From Virgibacillus necropolis (lineage in GTDB: Bacteria > Bacillota > Bacilli > Bacillales > Amphibacillaceae), in NCBI RefSeq assembly GCF_002224365.1, contig NZ_CP022437.1:1426001-1490000 (forward strand): a stretch of DNA of 64,000 bases, in the 5' to 3' direction. A program made the position numbers and the translations under genes. Below are positions 1 to 8,052 of this stretch, piece by piece. Position 1 is the first letter of the stretch. Every line of letters begins with the position of its first letter. Under the pieces are notes generated by a model that worked only from the letters and a program-made list of their open reading frames with translations, had not been told where the DNA came from and ran no database searches.

Positions 1-471
1 ATTTAATTCAGCCCTGGCAGTTTGGTCAGGTGTTACAACCTGGATTCCGCGTTGATCTAAACTATCATGATAAAAATCTTCTTCCATCGTATAGCGTGTA
101 CCAAGTAATCCTATTTTTGAAATGTTGTCCTCACTTATAGCCTCACTTGTTGCTTCGCCAATGTGAATAAGAGGAACTTTGATCGCTTCTTGAACATGAC
201 TAGCTATTTTATGCATGGTATTTGTACAAATCAATACACAATCAGCACCTACAGATTCAAGTTTCTTAGCAATGTTGACTAGTATGGTTGCTGCCTTATC
301 CCATTCATTATTCCGTTGCAGGTATTCAATCTCAGCAAAATTAACGCTATACATGATGCATTCTGCTGAGGTGAGTCCTCCAGCCTGATTGTTTATTCTT
401 TTATTAATAATTCGGTAGTATTCTAATGAAGACTCCCAGCTCATTCCACCTATTAGACCGATTGTTTTCAA
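1..471 (-). CDS. Aspartate/glutamate racemase family protein (3' part beyond window)
   Basis: The 157 visible codons give an Asp/Glu racemase fold protein of the RacX/YgeA type, which epimerises amino acids without cofactor using two cysteines. The N-terminus has the family opening GLIGGMSWESS and the first catalytic Cys lies in VLICTNTMHK (about residue 83); the second Cys would lie beyond position 1. No ATG is available, so I chose TTG at 471, which sits 8 nt after GGGGAGG. The gene is transcribed leftwards, away from the MFS gene at 699. The substrate cannot be told from sequence; a racemase making D-amino acids for wall or biofilm turnover is one possibility. Confidence 0.88.
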   Translation of the reverse strand, partial: MKTIGLIGGMSWESSLEYYRIINKRINNQAGGLTSAECIMYSVNFAEIEYLQRNNEWDKAATILVNIAKKLESVGADCVLICTNTMHKIASHVQEAIKVPLIHIGEATSEAISEDNISKIGLLGTRYTMEEDFYHDSLDQRGIQVVTPDQTARAELN

Positions 472-625
472 AATGAATGCCTCCCCTAAGCTATTATTCC
501 ATTTTAGACCTCCAAACGAAAAACGTCTAATAAAAATACATACGCAGATTAAATCCACGCATGATTTGCTGGTTATATTGCATTTTCATTTGTTAACTTG
601 ATCTTGCAACTGTAATAATCCGGTT

Positions 626-653
626 TTGTAACGACTAAATCTAGAGATATGCT
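626..653 (+). promoter_or_regulatory. Possible sigma-A promoter for the 699 MFS gene
   Basis: TTGTAA (626-631) and TATGCT (648-653) are separated by 16 bp and precede the MFS start by 46 bp. Matches are imperfect. The rest of 472-698 holds nothing recognisable beyond the racemase ribosome binding site. Confidence 0.4.
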
Positions 654-698
654 ATAGTAGAGTTCAGATAGTAGATATTAAAGGATGTTGAATTTCTG

Positions 699-1895
699 AT
701 GACAATGGATTCAAAGCGATATTACCGCGTTTTATTAGTGTTAGGCATTATTTTTGTGGCATTTAACCTCCGTCCTGCGATTACCTCGGTTGGACCTGTG
801 ATGGGTATTATTCGTGATGATATTGGTTTATCAAACTGGAGTGTGGGGCTTTTAACGAGTCTGCCGCTAATTGCGTTTGCCATAATGTCACCGCTCGCCC
901 CTAGGCTAGGGAATAAATATAGCAATGAACGGGCTATGTTAATTGGGCTTGTTTTATTGTTGATTGGTTTAATGGTTCGTTCGATTTCTGCATTAGTTCT
1001 TCTATTTACTGGGACTGTGTTTATCGGACTTGGAATTGCCATATGTAATGTTCTTTTACCAGGGTTAATTAAAGAAAAGTTTCCTGCAAAAGTTGCTTTA
1101 ATGACAAGTTTATATTCAACGGCAATGGGGATTTTTGCCGCAACTGCTTCCGGACTAAGTATCCCGTTAGCACGAGGTGCAGACTTGGGCTGGCAGCTTA
1201 CTTTATTATTTTGGTCAATTCCGGCTGTGATTGGGATTGTTATATGGATTTTTCTAAGTAAGCGTGATAAATCGAGTCAGTCTGTTGAGATGAGTTATGT
1301 GCAGCCATCCAATAATCGTATGTGGCGCTCTCCGCTCGCGTGGTATGTAGCTTGCTTTATGGGGTTACAGTCTTTTATGTTTTACGTAACGGTTTCTTGG
1401 TTACCAGAGATATTACATGATTATGGTGTAAGCATGGCAACTGCAGGATGGATGCTGTCGTTTACACAATTTGTTGGATTGCCAGCCAGTTTTTTTGTCC
1501 CAGTCATTGCAAATAAATATAAATCACAGAGTTTGATGGTCGTCATTCTTACATTCTTCGCCATAGGTGGGTATACGGGTTTGCTCGTTGGTAATTCCTA
1601 CACCATAATGATTATTAGTATTATCAGCCTTGGAATCGCATTAAGTGGAAGTTTTAGTTTAGCACTAGCGTTTTTAGGAATGCGTGCACGGACAGCAAGG
1701 CAAGCTGCAGAGTTGTCTGGGATGGCGCAATCCTTAGGGTACACCCTCGCAGCGTTAGGACCAATGTTTATCGGATTTTTATTTGATATTACACATGCAT
1801 GGTCGGTTCCACTTATTACGTTGATTTGTGTGGCGATCTTAGTTCTATTCTTCGGTTACGGTGCAGGTCGAAATCAATATGTTCTGGATGAATAG
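699..1895 (+). CDS. MFS transporter, CynX/NimT (YycB) type
   Basis: A 398-residue twelve-helix major facilitator carrier. The N-terminal stretch NLRPAITSVGPVMG followed by SVGLLTSLPL is characteristic of the CynX/NimT branch (cyanate and 2-nitroimidazole exporters; Bacillus YycB). Membrane helices run through both halves with a short basic central loop near residues 185-205 (SKRDKSSQ). ATG at 699 follows AAAGGATG by about 11 nt. The gene stands alone, followed by a 21-bp tandem repeat cluster. The family suggests export of a small anion or drug-like compound, but the substrate is unknown. Confidence 0.85.
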   Translation: MTMDSKRYYRVLLVLGIIFVAFNLRPAITSVGPVMGIIRDDIGLSNWSVGLLTSLPLIAFAIMSPLAPRLGNKYSNERAMLIGLVLLLIGLMVRSISALVLLFTGTVFIGLGIAICNVLLPGLIKEKFPAKVALMTSLYSTAMGIFAATASGLSIPLARGADLGWQLTLLFWSIPAVIGIVIWIFLSKRDKSSQSVEMSYVQPSNNRMWRSPLAWYVACFMGLQSFMFYVTVSWLPEILHDYGVSMATAGWMLSFTQFVGLPASFFVPVIANKYKSQSLMVVILTFFAIGGYTGLLVGNSYTIMIISIISLGIALSGSFSLALAFLGMRARTARQAAELSGMAQSLGYTLAALGPMFIGFLFDITHAWSVPLITLICVAILVLFFGYGAGRNQYVLDE

Positions 1896-1900
1896 AAAAC

Positions 1901-1980
1901 TCAAGCTGATCGAAAGGAACTTAAAGTTGATCCACATTCCAAGCTACTTGATCAGCATTTACAGGAAAGTTGATCGACAA
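1901..1980. repeat. Degenerate 21-22 bp tandem repeat cluster, TTGATCG type
   Basis: Four copies of a unit with core TGATC start at about 1907, 1928, 1949 and 1971, so the period is 21, 21 and 22 bp. The first copies are flanked by AAG/AAA and the core reads CTGATCG, GTTGATCC, CTTGATCA, GTTGATCG. The cluster fills the gap between two MFS genes. A related cluster lies at 5114-5172. Confidence 0.75.
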
Positions 1981-2018
1981 ACATGCTACAATTATTAAAG
2001 TTAGACGGATGTGAGTTT

Positions 2019-3209
2019 ATGCAGTATTCAATAAGAGACTTTTATTTTTGGAAAATAACCATGAGTTTAGCAATGGCATCTTTTTTTGTCTTTGCTAGTA
2101 TGTATGCCGTACAACCGCTTCTTCCAGTATTTGTGGATGAATTTGATGTAACGGTATCAACGTCTAGTTTATCGTTATCGCTAACTATTATTGGCTTGAT
2201 TATCGGACTAATCGTGTTAGGCTTTTTTTCTGACCGAAATGGGCGAACGTTTTACATAAAATTTGCTTTAGTGGGATCGATCATTCCATTTTTCTTAATA
2301 CCATTAACGGACTCTTTCATCATGCTTTTAGTATTACGGTTTATCCAAGGATTTGCCTTGGCAGGACTACCAGCGGCATCGATAGCTTATATTAGTGAGG
2401 AGATAGACAGAAGAAGTGTCAGTGTTGCAGTGGCATTATACATCTCGAGTAATGCTCTTGGTGGAATGATGGGGAGGGTTGTGACTGGATATATTACTGA
2501 TCATTATTCATGGGAGACTTCCTTTTATTTTCTAGCATCAGTCGGTGTCGTTGTGTTGATAGCTGTTTTTCTAATGCTTCCGAAATCAAATCGTTTTGAA
2601 GCTAGTAATCTATCTTTTTCACGTGATTTGGAAGCCTTTTTATTTCATTTAAAAAATCCAGCATTACTACTCGTATTTGGCTTAGGGATTGTTCTGCAAA
2701 GCTCATTTACAGGAATATGGACATACTTGCCATTTTATCTCGAAGGGCCACCATTTTCATTATCTCTTCAAGTTATTTCTTATACATTTTTCGCTTATGG
2801 ACTTGGGGTAGTTGGCTCACCGTTTGCAGGATGGCTAGCAGGGAAATTTGGTTTAAAGATTGTTCGGATCATTGGGATTATCACCTTTGCCGCCGGGATA
2901 TTTCTAACATTAAGCAGTTCGTTAGTAGTTTTAATTATTGGCTTATGTGTTAGTTGCCTAGGATTTTTCACAGCGCATTCGTTATCGGCAGCGTCTGTTA
3001 GTGAGCAAGCTACACACCATAAAGGTAGTGCATCAAGCTTGTATCTAGTATCCTATTACATAGGTGTTGCAGTAGGTAGTACAGCTATCGGACCTCTGTA
3101 CAGCTCGATAGGTTGGCAAGGCTTTGTGTTAGTGGCTGGGTGCATTCCACTCATTTATATCATTTTTGTAATTGTTTTATCAAAGCGAATTACTAAAAAA
3201 GCAACATAA
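2019..3209 (+). CDS. MFS transporter, YnfM/YgaY-like
   Basis: A 396-residue major facilitator carrier with twelve predicted helices. Visible family marks are the loop 2-3 motif GFFSDRNGR and the C-terminal signature GSASSLYLVSYYIGVAVGS near residues 335-355, typical of YnfM/YgaY-like drug or metabolite exporters. An upstream in-frame ATG at 1983 lies in the repeat tail without a ribosome binding site, so I chose the ATG at 2019 after GGATGTGAG. A strong terminator follows directly. Three unrelated MFS genes within 6 kb suggest an accessory transport cluster; no substrate can be inferred. Confidence 0.83.
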   Translation: MQYSIRDFYFWKITMSLAMASFFVFASMYAVQPLLPVFVDEFDVTVSTSSLSLSLTIIGLIIGLIVLGFFSDRNGRTFYIKFALVGSIIPFFLIPLTDSFIMLLVLRFIQGFALAGLPAASIAYISEEIDRRSVSVAVALYISSNALGGMMGRVVTGYITDHYSWETSFYFLASVGVVVLIAVFLMLPKSNRFEASNLSFSRDLEAFLFHLKNPALLLVFGLGIVLQSSFTGIWTYLPFYLEGPPFSLSLQVISYTFFAYGLGVVGSPFAGWLAGKFGLKIVRIIGIITFAAGIFLTLSSSLVVLIIGLCVSCLGFFTAHSLSAASVSEQATHHKGSASSLYLVSYYIGVAVGSTAIGPLYSSIGWQGFVLVAGCIPLIYIIFVIVLSKRITKKAT

Positions 3210-3238
3210 AAAACGATGGAGTGAAATCCATCGTTTTT
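3210..3238. terminator. Rho-independent terminator (bidirectional)
   Basis: AAAACGATGGA, loop GTGAAA, then TCCATCGTTTTT: a perfect stem with a T-run on the plus strand and an A-run that serves the opposite strand. Confidence 0.9.
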
Positions 3239-3254
3239 CTAATGTTGTTCCCGT

Positions 3255-3376
3255 GATCTAGCTGCGGCTCCTAGCGATTAGCAAATAGTTAGTCCTGATG
3301 AAAGGTACGTAAAGTTCAACGTACTTTCCCAGTCCTATCTATTTGTACATCGCTAACCAGTCGCCTCCGCTTTTCT
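3255..3376. repeat. Dispersed repeat, CTAGCTGCGGCTCC family (copy 1)
   Basis: Begins GATCTAGCTGCGGCTCC and ends CAGTCGCCTCCGCTTTTCT. The first 70 bp are nearly identical to the copy at 38811, including TTAGTCCTGATGAAA and the inner inverted repeat GTACGTAAAGTTCAACGTAC. TAGCGATTAGC and GCTAACCAG at the two ends pair. No coding content. Confidence 0.8.
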
Positions 3377-3379
3377 AAT

Positions 3380-5023
3380 CTACTTAAATGTTTCTGGTAG
3401 GTTTGTTAAATCTATTCCCCAAGCTAGTGGTAGATAGAAGTAGACTGCTAGTGTTACCAAAATTATACCTAAGATGTTCAAGAGGAATCCTGCTTTTGCC
3501 ATATCTGGAATCCGTAAATAGCCAGAACCAAACACAACCGCGTTAGGCGGTGTTGCAACTGGTAGCATGAATGCACAGGATGCAGCTACTGCAGCAACAA
3601 TCATTACAGAGAATGGGTGAATATTCAGTGCCAATGCTAGGGCAGCCATAATTGGATACATCATGGAAGCTGTTGCAGTATTTGACGTCAACTCGGTTAA
3701 GAAAATAACGAGCGTTGCAACTACTAACAAGACAAGAAACATGTTAACTCCTTCTAGAGCGCTCAGTTGATTTCCAATCCAATCAGATAACCCTGATGAA
3801 ACAAACCCTGCTGCAACTGCAAGACCCCCACCAAATAATAATAGGATTCCCCAAGGTAGCTTAACAGCAGTATCCCAGTCTAATAGATGGTCTCCTTTTT
3901 TGTTAATAGACGGAATAATGAATAGAATAATAGCAAAAGTCATCGCGATTATCGCATCGTTTATATTTTCGCTAATATGTACAAGCAAAAATGACCGAGT
4001 TATCCAGGAAAAAGCCGCAAGTATAAAGACAACAAAGACTGCCTTTTCCTCAAAGGAAGGAGCTCCAAGTTTCTTTTTCTCTGATTGAATTAGTTCTCTT
4101 CCACCTGGCAGTTTCTTAACTTTGAGTGGAAATGCCACCTTTACCAAATAGAACCACGCGATTATAATGAAAATCCATGCAATTGGAACACCGAACAGCA
4201 TCCACTTTGCAAAGGACAGCTCGACTCCATAAAATTCATCGATAGCGGCTGCTAAAGCTGTGTTCGGTGGTGTACCGATTAAAGTTCCAATTCCACCAAG
4301 CGATGCTGAGTAGGCAATCCCTAACATCAATGCTTTTCCAAATCCGAAATTTTCTTTTGAAGTATCAACCGAATCATTATCTTTTAATGCTTCAGATACT
4401 TGGTAGATAATTGCAAGACCGATTGGTACCATCATCATAGCTGTTGCAGTATTTGATATCCACATCGACAAAAATCCTGTCGCAACCATGAAACCTAGAA
4501 TAATCCGGTCTGTATTGGTACCTATCATCGAGATAATAGTAAGTGCAATTCGTTTATGCAGGTTCCACTTTTCCATTGCGAGCGCTATCATGAATCCGCC
4601 CATAAATAGAAAAATTGTGTCATCTCCATAAGAAGCTGTAGTTGTTCCAATATCTAATCCGCCAGTAATTGGGAATAGAACAATAGGTAGCAACGATGTA
4701 ACTGGGATTGGAATTGCCTCAGTTATCCACCAAACAGCAATCCAAATCGTACTTGCCAAAACAGCTTTTCCATCACTTGACAATCCTTCAGGTGAAAAAA
4801 CTGTTAAGGTTAAAATAAATAAAATAGGCCCAAGAAAAAGTCCAATTAATTGTGGAGTATTATAACTTCTCTTCTTACCATTACCATTACCGCCAGATGA
4901 ATCGGCAGTTGAATCTGCCTTCTCTTTACTCAAGTTTGATGCGTTTGGTCGAACAAAAAAGCTCAATAAATCTTTAGCTTGATCATGTTTGTCCCATAAC
5001 CAATTCCATGTAGCAGCAATCAT
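3380..5023 (-). CDS. sdcS: Sodium-dependent dicarboxylate symporter (DASS/SLC13 family)
   Basis: A 547-residue inner-membrane symporter expected to import succinate, fumarate or malate with sodium. Two SNT motifs, SNTATAMMMVP and TSNTATASMMYP, mark the repeated sodium/substrate sites, and ATPPNAVVFGSGYL near the C-terminus is the family signature. The first 80 residues are a cytoplasmic stretch with a Ser/Gly-rich linker. A longer frame reaches 5080, but ATG at 5023 follows AAAGGAGG at 6-nt spacing and is preferred. A sigma-A promoter and a cre-like site lie just upstream, suggesting CcpA control. Exact substrate is inferred from the family. Confidence 0.88.
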   Translation of the reverse strand: MIAATWNWLWDKHDQAKDLLSFFVRPNASNLSKEKADSTADSSGGNGNGKKRSYNTPQLIGLFLGPILFILTLTVFSPEGLSSDGKAVLASTIWIAVWWITEAIPIPVTSLLPIVLFPITGGLDIGTTTASYGDDTIFLFMGGFMIALAMEKWNLHKRIALTIISMIGTNTDRIILGFMVATGFLSMWISNTATAMMMVPIGLAIIYQVSEALKDNDSVDTSKENFGFGKALMLGIAYSASLGGIGTLIGTPPNTALAAAIDEFYGVELSFAKWMLFGVPIAWIFIIIAWFYLVKVAFPLKVKKLPGGRELIQSEKKKLGAPSFEEKAVFVVFILAAFSWITRSFLLVHISENINDAIIAMTFAIILFIIPSINKKGDHLLDWDTAVKLPWGILLLFGGGLAVAAGFVSSGLSDWIGNQLSALEGVNMFLVLLVVATLVIFLTELTSNTATASMMYPIMAALALALNIHPFSVMIVAAVAASCAFMLPVATPPNAVVFGSGYLRIPDMAKAGFLLNILGIILVTLAVYFYLPLAWGIDLTNLPETFK

Positions 5024-5051
5024 AGTTTTCCTCCTTTGTATGTGTACCATT

Positions 5052-5080
5052 ATTATACAAATTGTTTGATAAATCGACAA
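5052..5080 (-). promoter_or_regulatory. Sigma-A promoter of sdcS
   Basis: On the minus strand TTGTCG and TATAAT are separated by exactly 17 bp; the -10 lies about 28 bp upstream of the sdcS start. Confidence 0.7.
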
Positions 5081-5088
5081 GGAAAAAG

Positions 5089-5102
5089 TGCTAACGCTTT
5101 CC
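5089..5102 (-). promoter_or_regulatory. cre-like site upstream of sdcS
   Basis: The minus strand reads GGAAAGCGTTAGCA, matching the CcpA consensus TGWAANCGNTNWCA at all but two fixed positions. It lies just upstream of the -35 box, a position that would favour activation rather than roadblock. Two mismatches make it tentative. Confidence 0.4.
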
Positions 5103-5113
5103 TATCTAAATGC

Positions 5114-5172
5114 TAAAACTTGATCGAACTAGTAGTAAAGTTGATCGTAAACATATAAAAGTCGATCGGGAT
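5114..5172. repeat. 21-bp tandem repeat cluster, TTGATCG type
   Basis: Three copies, AACTTGATCG, AAGTTGATCG and AAGTCGATCG, with a period of 21 bp. Read on the plus strand they encode the heptads KLDRTSS, KVDRKHI and KVDR. The gap 5024-5385 (362 bp) otherwise holds the sdcS promoter region and AT-rich DNA. Confidence 0.75.
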
Positions 5173-5385
5173 ACCACAGACTCATCTTCAAATATGCTGA
5201 TAACCGTATCTACCCGTGTCCTGAATGTAATTAATCACCTGTTTCTCCCAATAATAATCATAATGTATTTGTTAACATTTATCCTACTAACAATAAAAGT
5301 AAACGATTAAAAGATACCCTATTGCTTAGTCACTCGAAATAGTTTAAAATAGCTTGAATGATAACGGAAAAAGCGAGATGACAAC

Positions 5386-6570
5386 ATGCCAAGATACATA
5401 TGGCTATTAGCAATAGCTACTACGATTAACGTAACAGGGGCCTCTTTTCTGTGGCCACTGAATACCATTTATATGCATAACGAACTCGGCAAAAGTTTAG
5501 CTTTTGCGGGGTTTATTTTGATGTTTAATCAAGGAGCATCGATTGCTGGGAACATGATTGGGGGCGCTTTATTTGATAAATTAAGTGCATCCCGGACGAT
5601 TTTAATCGGTATGTCGATTGCATTTGTAGCGTCAGTAACTATGTGCTTTTACCATACGATTGTACCCTATTCTATTTTGCTTGTTTTAATTGGGTTTGGT
5701 GCAGGTATGACCTGGCCAGTAATGTTTGCGATGGCCGGTTCTGTTTGGCCTGAAGGTGGAAGACGTGCGTTTAATGCTATTTATGTTGCTCAAAATTTAG
5801 GTGTTGCACTTGGGGCATCTATTGGTGGTTATATTGCGAGCTTCTCATTTAATTATATATTTATTGCAAATGCTACATTATTTGCTGTATTTTTACTAAT
5901 TGTATTAACATCATTTCGAGGAATGGATAAAGAGCGCGATCGTCAAATGCATACCACTATAATCAAGCAGAATAAGGGAGTTAAAAACAAATCAGCATTT
6001 ACTGCGCTCTTCCTATTATGTGGTGGATTCTTGGTCTGTTGGATTGCGTACAGTCAATGGCAATCAACCATTGCGTCCTATACGCAAGATCTTGGAATTG
6101 GTCTAGAACAATATAGTATGCTATGGGCGATTAATGGTTTTCTTATCGTTTTGGGTCAACCTCTGTTAAAATTGATTACAGATCGTGTAACATCTACGAA
6201 AAAACAAATTTACATTGGAAATTCAATTATTATAATGGCTTTTGCAATAACTATGTTTGCGGAAGCATTTACGTTATTTGCAGTTTCGATGGTTATTTTA
6301 ACAATAGGTGAAATGATTGTGTGGCCTGCAATTCCAACACTCGCTAATGAATTAGCACCTAAAGGACGTATTGGATTTTATCAGGGGATTGTTAATAGTG
6401 TTGGTGCAGCTGGACGAATGATTGGCCCCCTGCTAGGTGGGGTGATTGTGGATCTGTACAATATTCAATTACTGTTTTTCGTCTTGTTAGCATTATTGGT
6501 TATCCCGTATTTCACCACACATTTGTATGATCGTAATTTAACGAAAGAACAATCGTCTCAAACAAGCTGA
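5386..6570 (+). CDS. yttB: MFS transporter, YttB-like
   Basis: A 394-residue twelve-helix carrier whose N-terminus (MPRYIWLLAIATTINVTGAS, then FLWPLNTIYMHNELGKSL) resembles Bacillus YttB. A basic cytoplasmic loop around residues 185-200 separates the two six-helix halves, and GFYQGIVNSVGAAGRMIGPL marks helix 11. The ribosome binding site is weak (AAGCGAG), and another ATG 8 nt upstream is out of frame. The gene lies 14 nt before the HAD phosphatase start, so the two are probably co-transcribed. YttB substrate specificity is not known. Confidence 0.8.
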   Translation: MPRYIWLLAIATTINVTGASFLWPLNTIYMHNELGKSLAFAGFILMFNQGASIAGNMIGGALFDKLSASRTILIGMSIAFVASVTMCFYHTIVPYSILLVLIGFGAGMTWPVMFAMAGSVWPEGGRRAFNAIYVAQNLGVALGASIGGYIASFSFNYIFIANATLFAVFLLIVLTSFRGMDKERDRQMHTTIIKQNKGVKNKSAFTALFLLCGGFLVCWIAYSQWQSTIASYTQDLGIGLEQYSMLWAINGFLIVLGQPLLKLITDRVTSTKKQIYIGNSIIIMAFAITMFAEAFTLFAVSMVILTIGEMIVWPAIPTLANELAPKGRIGFYQGIVNSVGAAGRMIGPLLGGVIVDLYNIQLLFFVLLALLVIPYFTTHLYDRNLTKEQSSQTS

Positions 6571-6584
6571 AGAGGAGAATGAGT

Positions 6585-7331
6585 ATGCACAAATTAGAAA
6601 AGCCAATTAGGCTTATTGCACTTGATATGGATGGAACGTTATTAACAAGTGATGAACAAGTTACAGAACGCACACGCAAAGCAATTAAACAAGCAATGGA
6701 AAAAGATGTACATGTGGTGATCAGCACAGGACGCTGGTTAGGATCGTGTTATCCTTATGCGGAATCTCTAGGATTACAATCTTACCTCGTGACCAGTAAT
6801 GGTGGAGAAATTTGGACAATGGAAAAGGAACTGATTGAGCGACATACAGTTGACCCAGAGGTAATGGAAAAAATGTGGAACCTTGGTGAAAAGTATGATA
6901 TGGGATGCTGGATGATTGCTACAGATGCTGTTTGGCGAGGAGAGCGTCCAAATGACTTCTCAAAGCCAGAATGGTTGAAGGTTGGGTTTGATTCACACAT
7001 TCCTAGTAATTTAGAAAAGTTTATGCAGGAGCTTTCTTATTTTGACGGATTGGAATTAACGAATTCACAGCCACATAACGTAGAGGTTAATCCAAAAGGT
7101 GTACACAAAGCAAGCGCTTTACATAAGGTTTGTGAAAAACTTGGCACTACCATGGAAGAAGTAATGTCAGTAGGTGATAGTTTAAATGACATGAAAATGA
7201 TTCAACAGGCTGGACTGGGTGTAGCCATGGGAAATGCGCAAGAAGCAATAAAAAAAGCAGCCGATTTTGAAACAGATACAAATGATCGTGATGGCGTAGC
7301 AAAAGTCATCGAACATTTTGTGCTTGATTAG
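6585..7331 (+). CDS. Cof-type HAD phosphatase
   Basis: A 248-residue HAD-superfamily IIB (Cof) phosphatase acting on phosphosugars or nucleotides in the cytosol. Motif I is ALDMDGTLLTSD (nucleophile Asp near residue 14), motif II ISTGR, motif III Lys in NPKGVHKASAL, and motif IV GDSLNDMKMI. An ATG at 6579 is too close to AGGAGA; ATG at 6585 has proper 7-nt spacing and is preferred. It sits 14 nt behind the yttB-like gene. Substrate unassigned. Confidence 0.85.
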   Translation: MHKLEKPIRLIALDMDGTLLTSDEQVTERTRKAIKQAMEKDVHVVISTGRWLGSCYPYAESLGLQSYLVTSNGGEIWTMEKELIERHTVDPEVMEKMWNLGEKYDMGCWMIATDAVWRGERPNDFSKPEWLKVGFDSHIPSNLEKFMQELSYFDGLELTNSQPHNVEVNPKGVHKASALHKVCEKLGTTMEEVMSVGDSLNDMKMIQQAGLGVAMGNAQEAIKKAADFETDTNDRDGVAKVIEHFVLD

Positions 7332-7344
7332 TAAATAGCCCTTC

Positions 7345-7469
7345 TTTGTCCAGCTGCGGCTCTTAGAAGCTGCCGTCATAAGCAATGAACACTTCGAACG
7401 CCAAACCCGTGCGTTCTACGGTTCCTTGCTTATGCGTCCGCTTCTGAACAGTCGCCTCCGCTTTTCTTT
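7345..7469. repeat. Dispersed repeat, AGCTGCGGCTC family (copy 2)
   Basis: Opens TTGTCCAGCTGCGGCTC and ends ACAGTCGCCTCCGCTTTTCT like copies 1 and 3, but the centre differs. Its own arms pair: TTAGAAGC with GCTTCTGAA and CATAAGCAA with TTGCTTATG, so the whole unit folds as one long hairpin. It fills the gap between the HAD gene and the YdjO-like gene. Confidence 0.8.
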
Positions 7470-7560
7470 TTTGTCGGATTGCTTCTAAATTTGTCAGTGC
7501 CTTTCATTGTGTGCAAGAAAGGAGTATAATAGAGGAAGTAAGATGAAAGGGGTTTTGTTG

Positions 7561-7743
7561 ATGTCTTTTTCACGCGGTCCTAAAGAGCCATTACCAGAGG
7601 TAGAAACAAAAGTGTGGACTTGTTCTAGCGAAGAATGTCAAGGGTGGATGAGAGAATCATTTAGCTTTGAAGAAGAGCCAAAATGTCCACTATGCAAATC
7701 TTCAATGGAAACGGAAACACGTATGTTACCTGAATTAAAATAG
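7561..7743 (+). CDS. ydjO: YdjO-like small cysteine-pair protein
   Basis: A 60-residue protein with two CxxC-like pairs, WTCSSEECQGWMR and PKCPLCKSSM, matching the layout of the B. subtilis cold-inducible protein YdjO. The pairs suggest one bound zinc (inference). An in-frame ATG further upstream lacks a ribosome binding site; ATG at 7561 follows GAAAGGGG by 8 nt. TATAAT at 7525-7530 lies in the upstream gap. Molecular function is unknown. Confidence 0.75.
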   Translation: MSFSRGPKEPLPEVETKVWTCSSEECQGWMRESFSFEEEPKCPLCKSSMETETRMLPELK

Positions 7744-7878
7744 GTTGCTTGTATCAAATAGGATGAATTAATGCTTTTTTTTATGCTTATATATTTTCAC
7801 TTAGGATGTCTGATTTGGCATCTTTTTTATATATGTTTAAGCAAAAGGATGCATGATTAGCAAGACCTATAGCTTTAG

Positions 7879-7917
7879 AAAACCCCTTAGCCAGAATAAT
7901 TGGCTAAGGGGTTTTTT
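7879..7917 (+). terminator. Rho-independent terminator
   Basis: AAAACCCCTTAGCCA, short loop, TGGCTAAGGGGTTTTTT: a 12-bp stem with a T6 tail. It isolates the YdjO-like gene from the aldehyde dehydrogenase. The other DNA of 7744-8052 holds that gene's promoter and cre site. Confidence 0.93.
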
Positions 7918-7942
7918 AGTAAATGAACAAAAAGTCTAATAG

Positions 7943-7972
7943 TTGCAAAAAATTATAAATGATTGATATAAT
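7943..7972 (+). promoter_or_regulatory. Sigma-A promoter of the aldehyde dehydrogenase gene
   Basis: TTGCAA and TATAAT separated by 18 bp, with an extended -10 (TGATATAAT). The predicted start of transcription is near 7979. Confidence 0.7.
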
Positions 7973-8014
7973 TTCTAATAGAGGTTACGTCTTAGACAAA
8001 CTCATCAGTTCACT

Positions 8015-8028
8015 TGTAAACGGTTACA
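8015..8028 (+). promoter_or_regulatory. cre site (CcpA operator)
   Basis: TGTAAACGGTTACA fits the catabolite-responsive consensus TGWAANCGNTNWCA at every fixed position. It lies about 35 bp downstream of the predicted transcription start, so CcpA with HPr-Ser-P would act as a roadblock. Confidence 0.75.
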
Positions 8029-8052
8029 ACAATACGAGGAGGAATGTATAAC

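Noticed and set aside
722-1042. 106-codon minus-strand ORF inside the first MFS gene
   Set aside because: Antisense shadow of a membrane protein gene; no independent start signals.
1983-2018. Upstream ATG for the second MFS gene
   Set aside because: It lies at the end of the tandem repeat without a ribosome binding site; ATG at 2019 gives the normal N-terminus.
5110-5310. 66-codon ORF MLKLDRTSSKVDRKHI...
   Set aside because: The first third is the 21-bp tandem repeat and the rest is AT-rich; no Shine-Dalgarno sequence is present.
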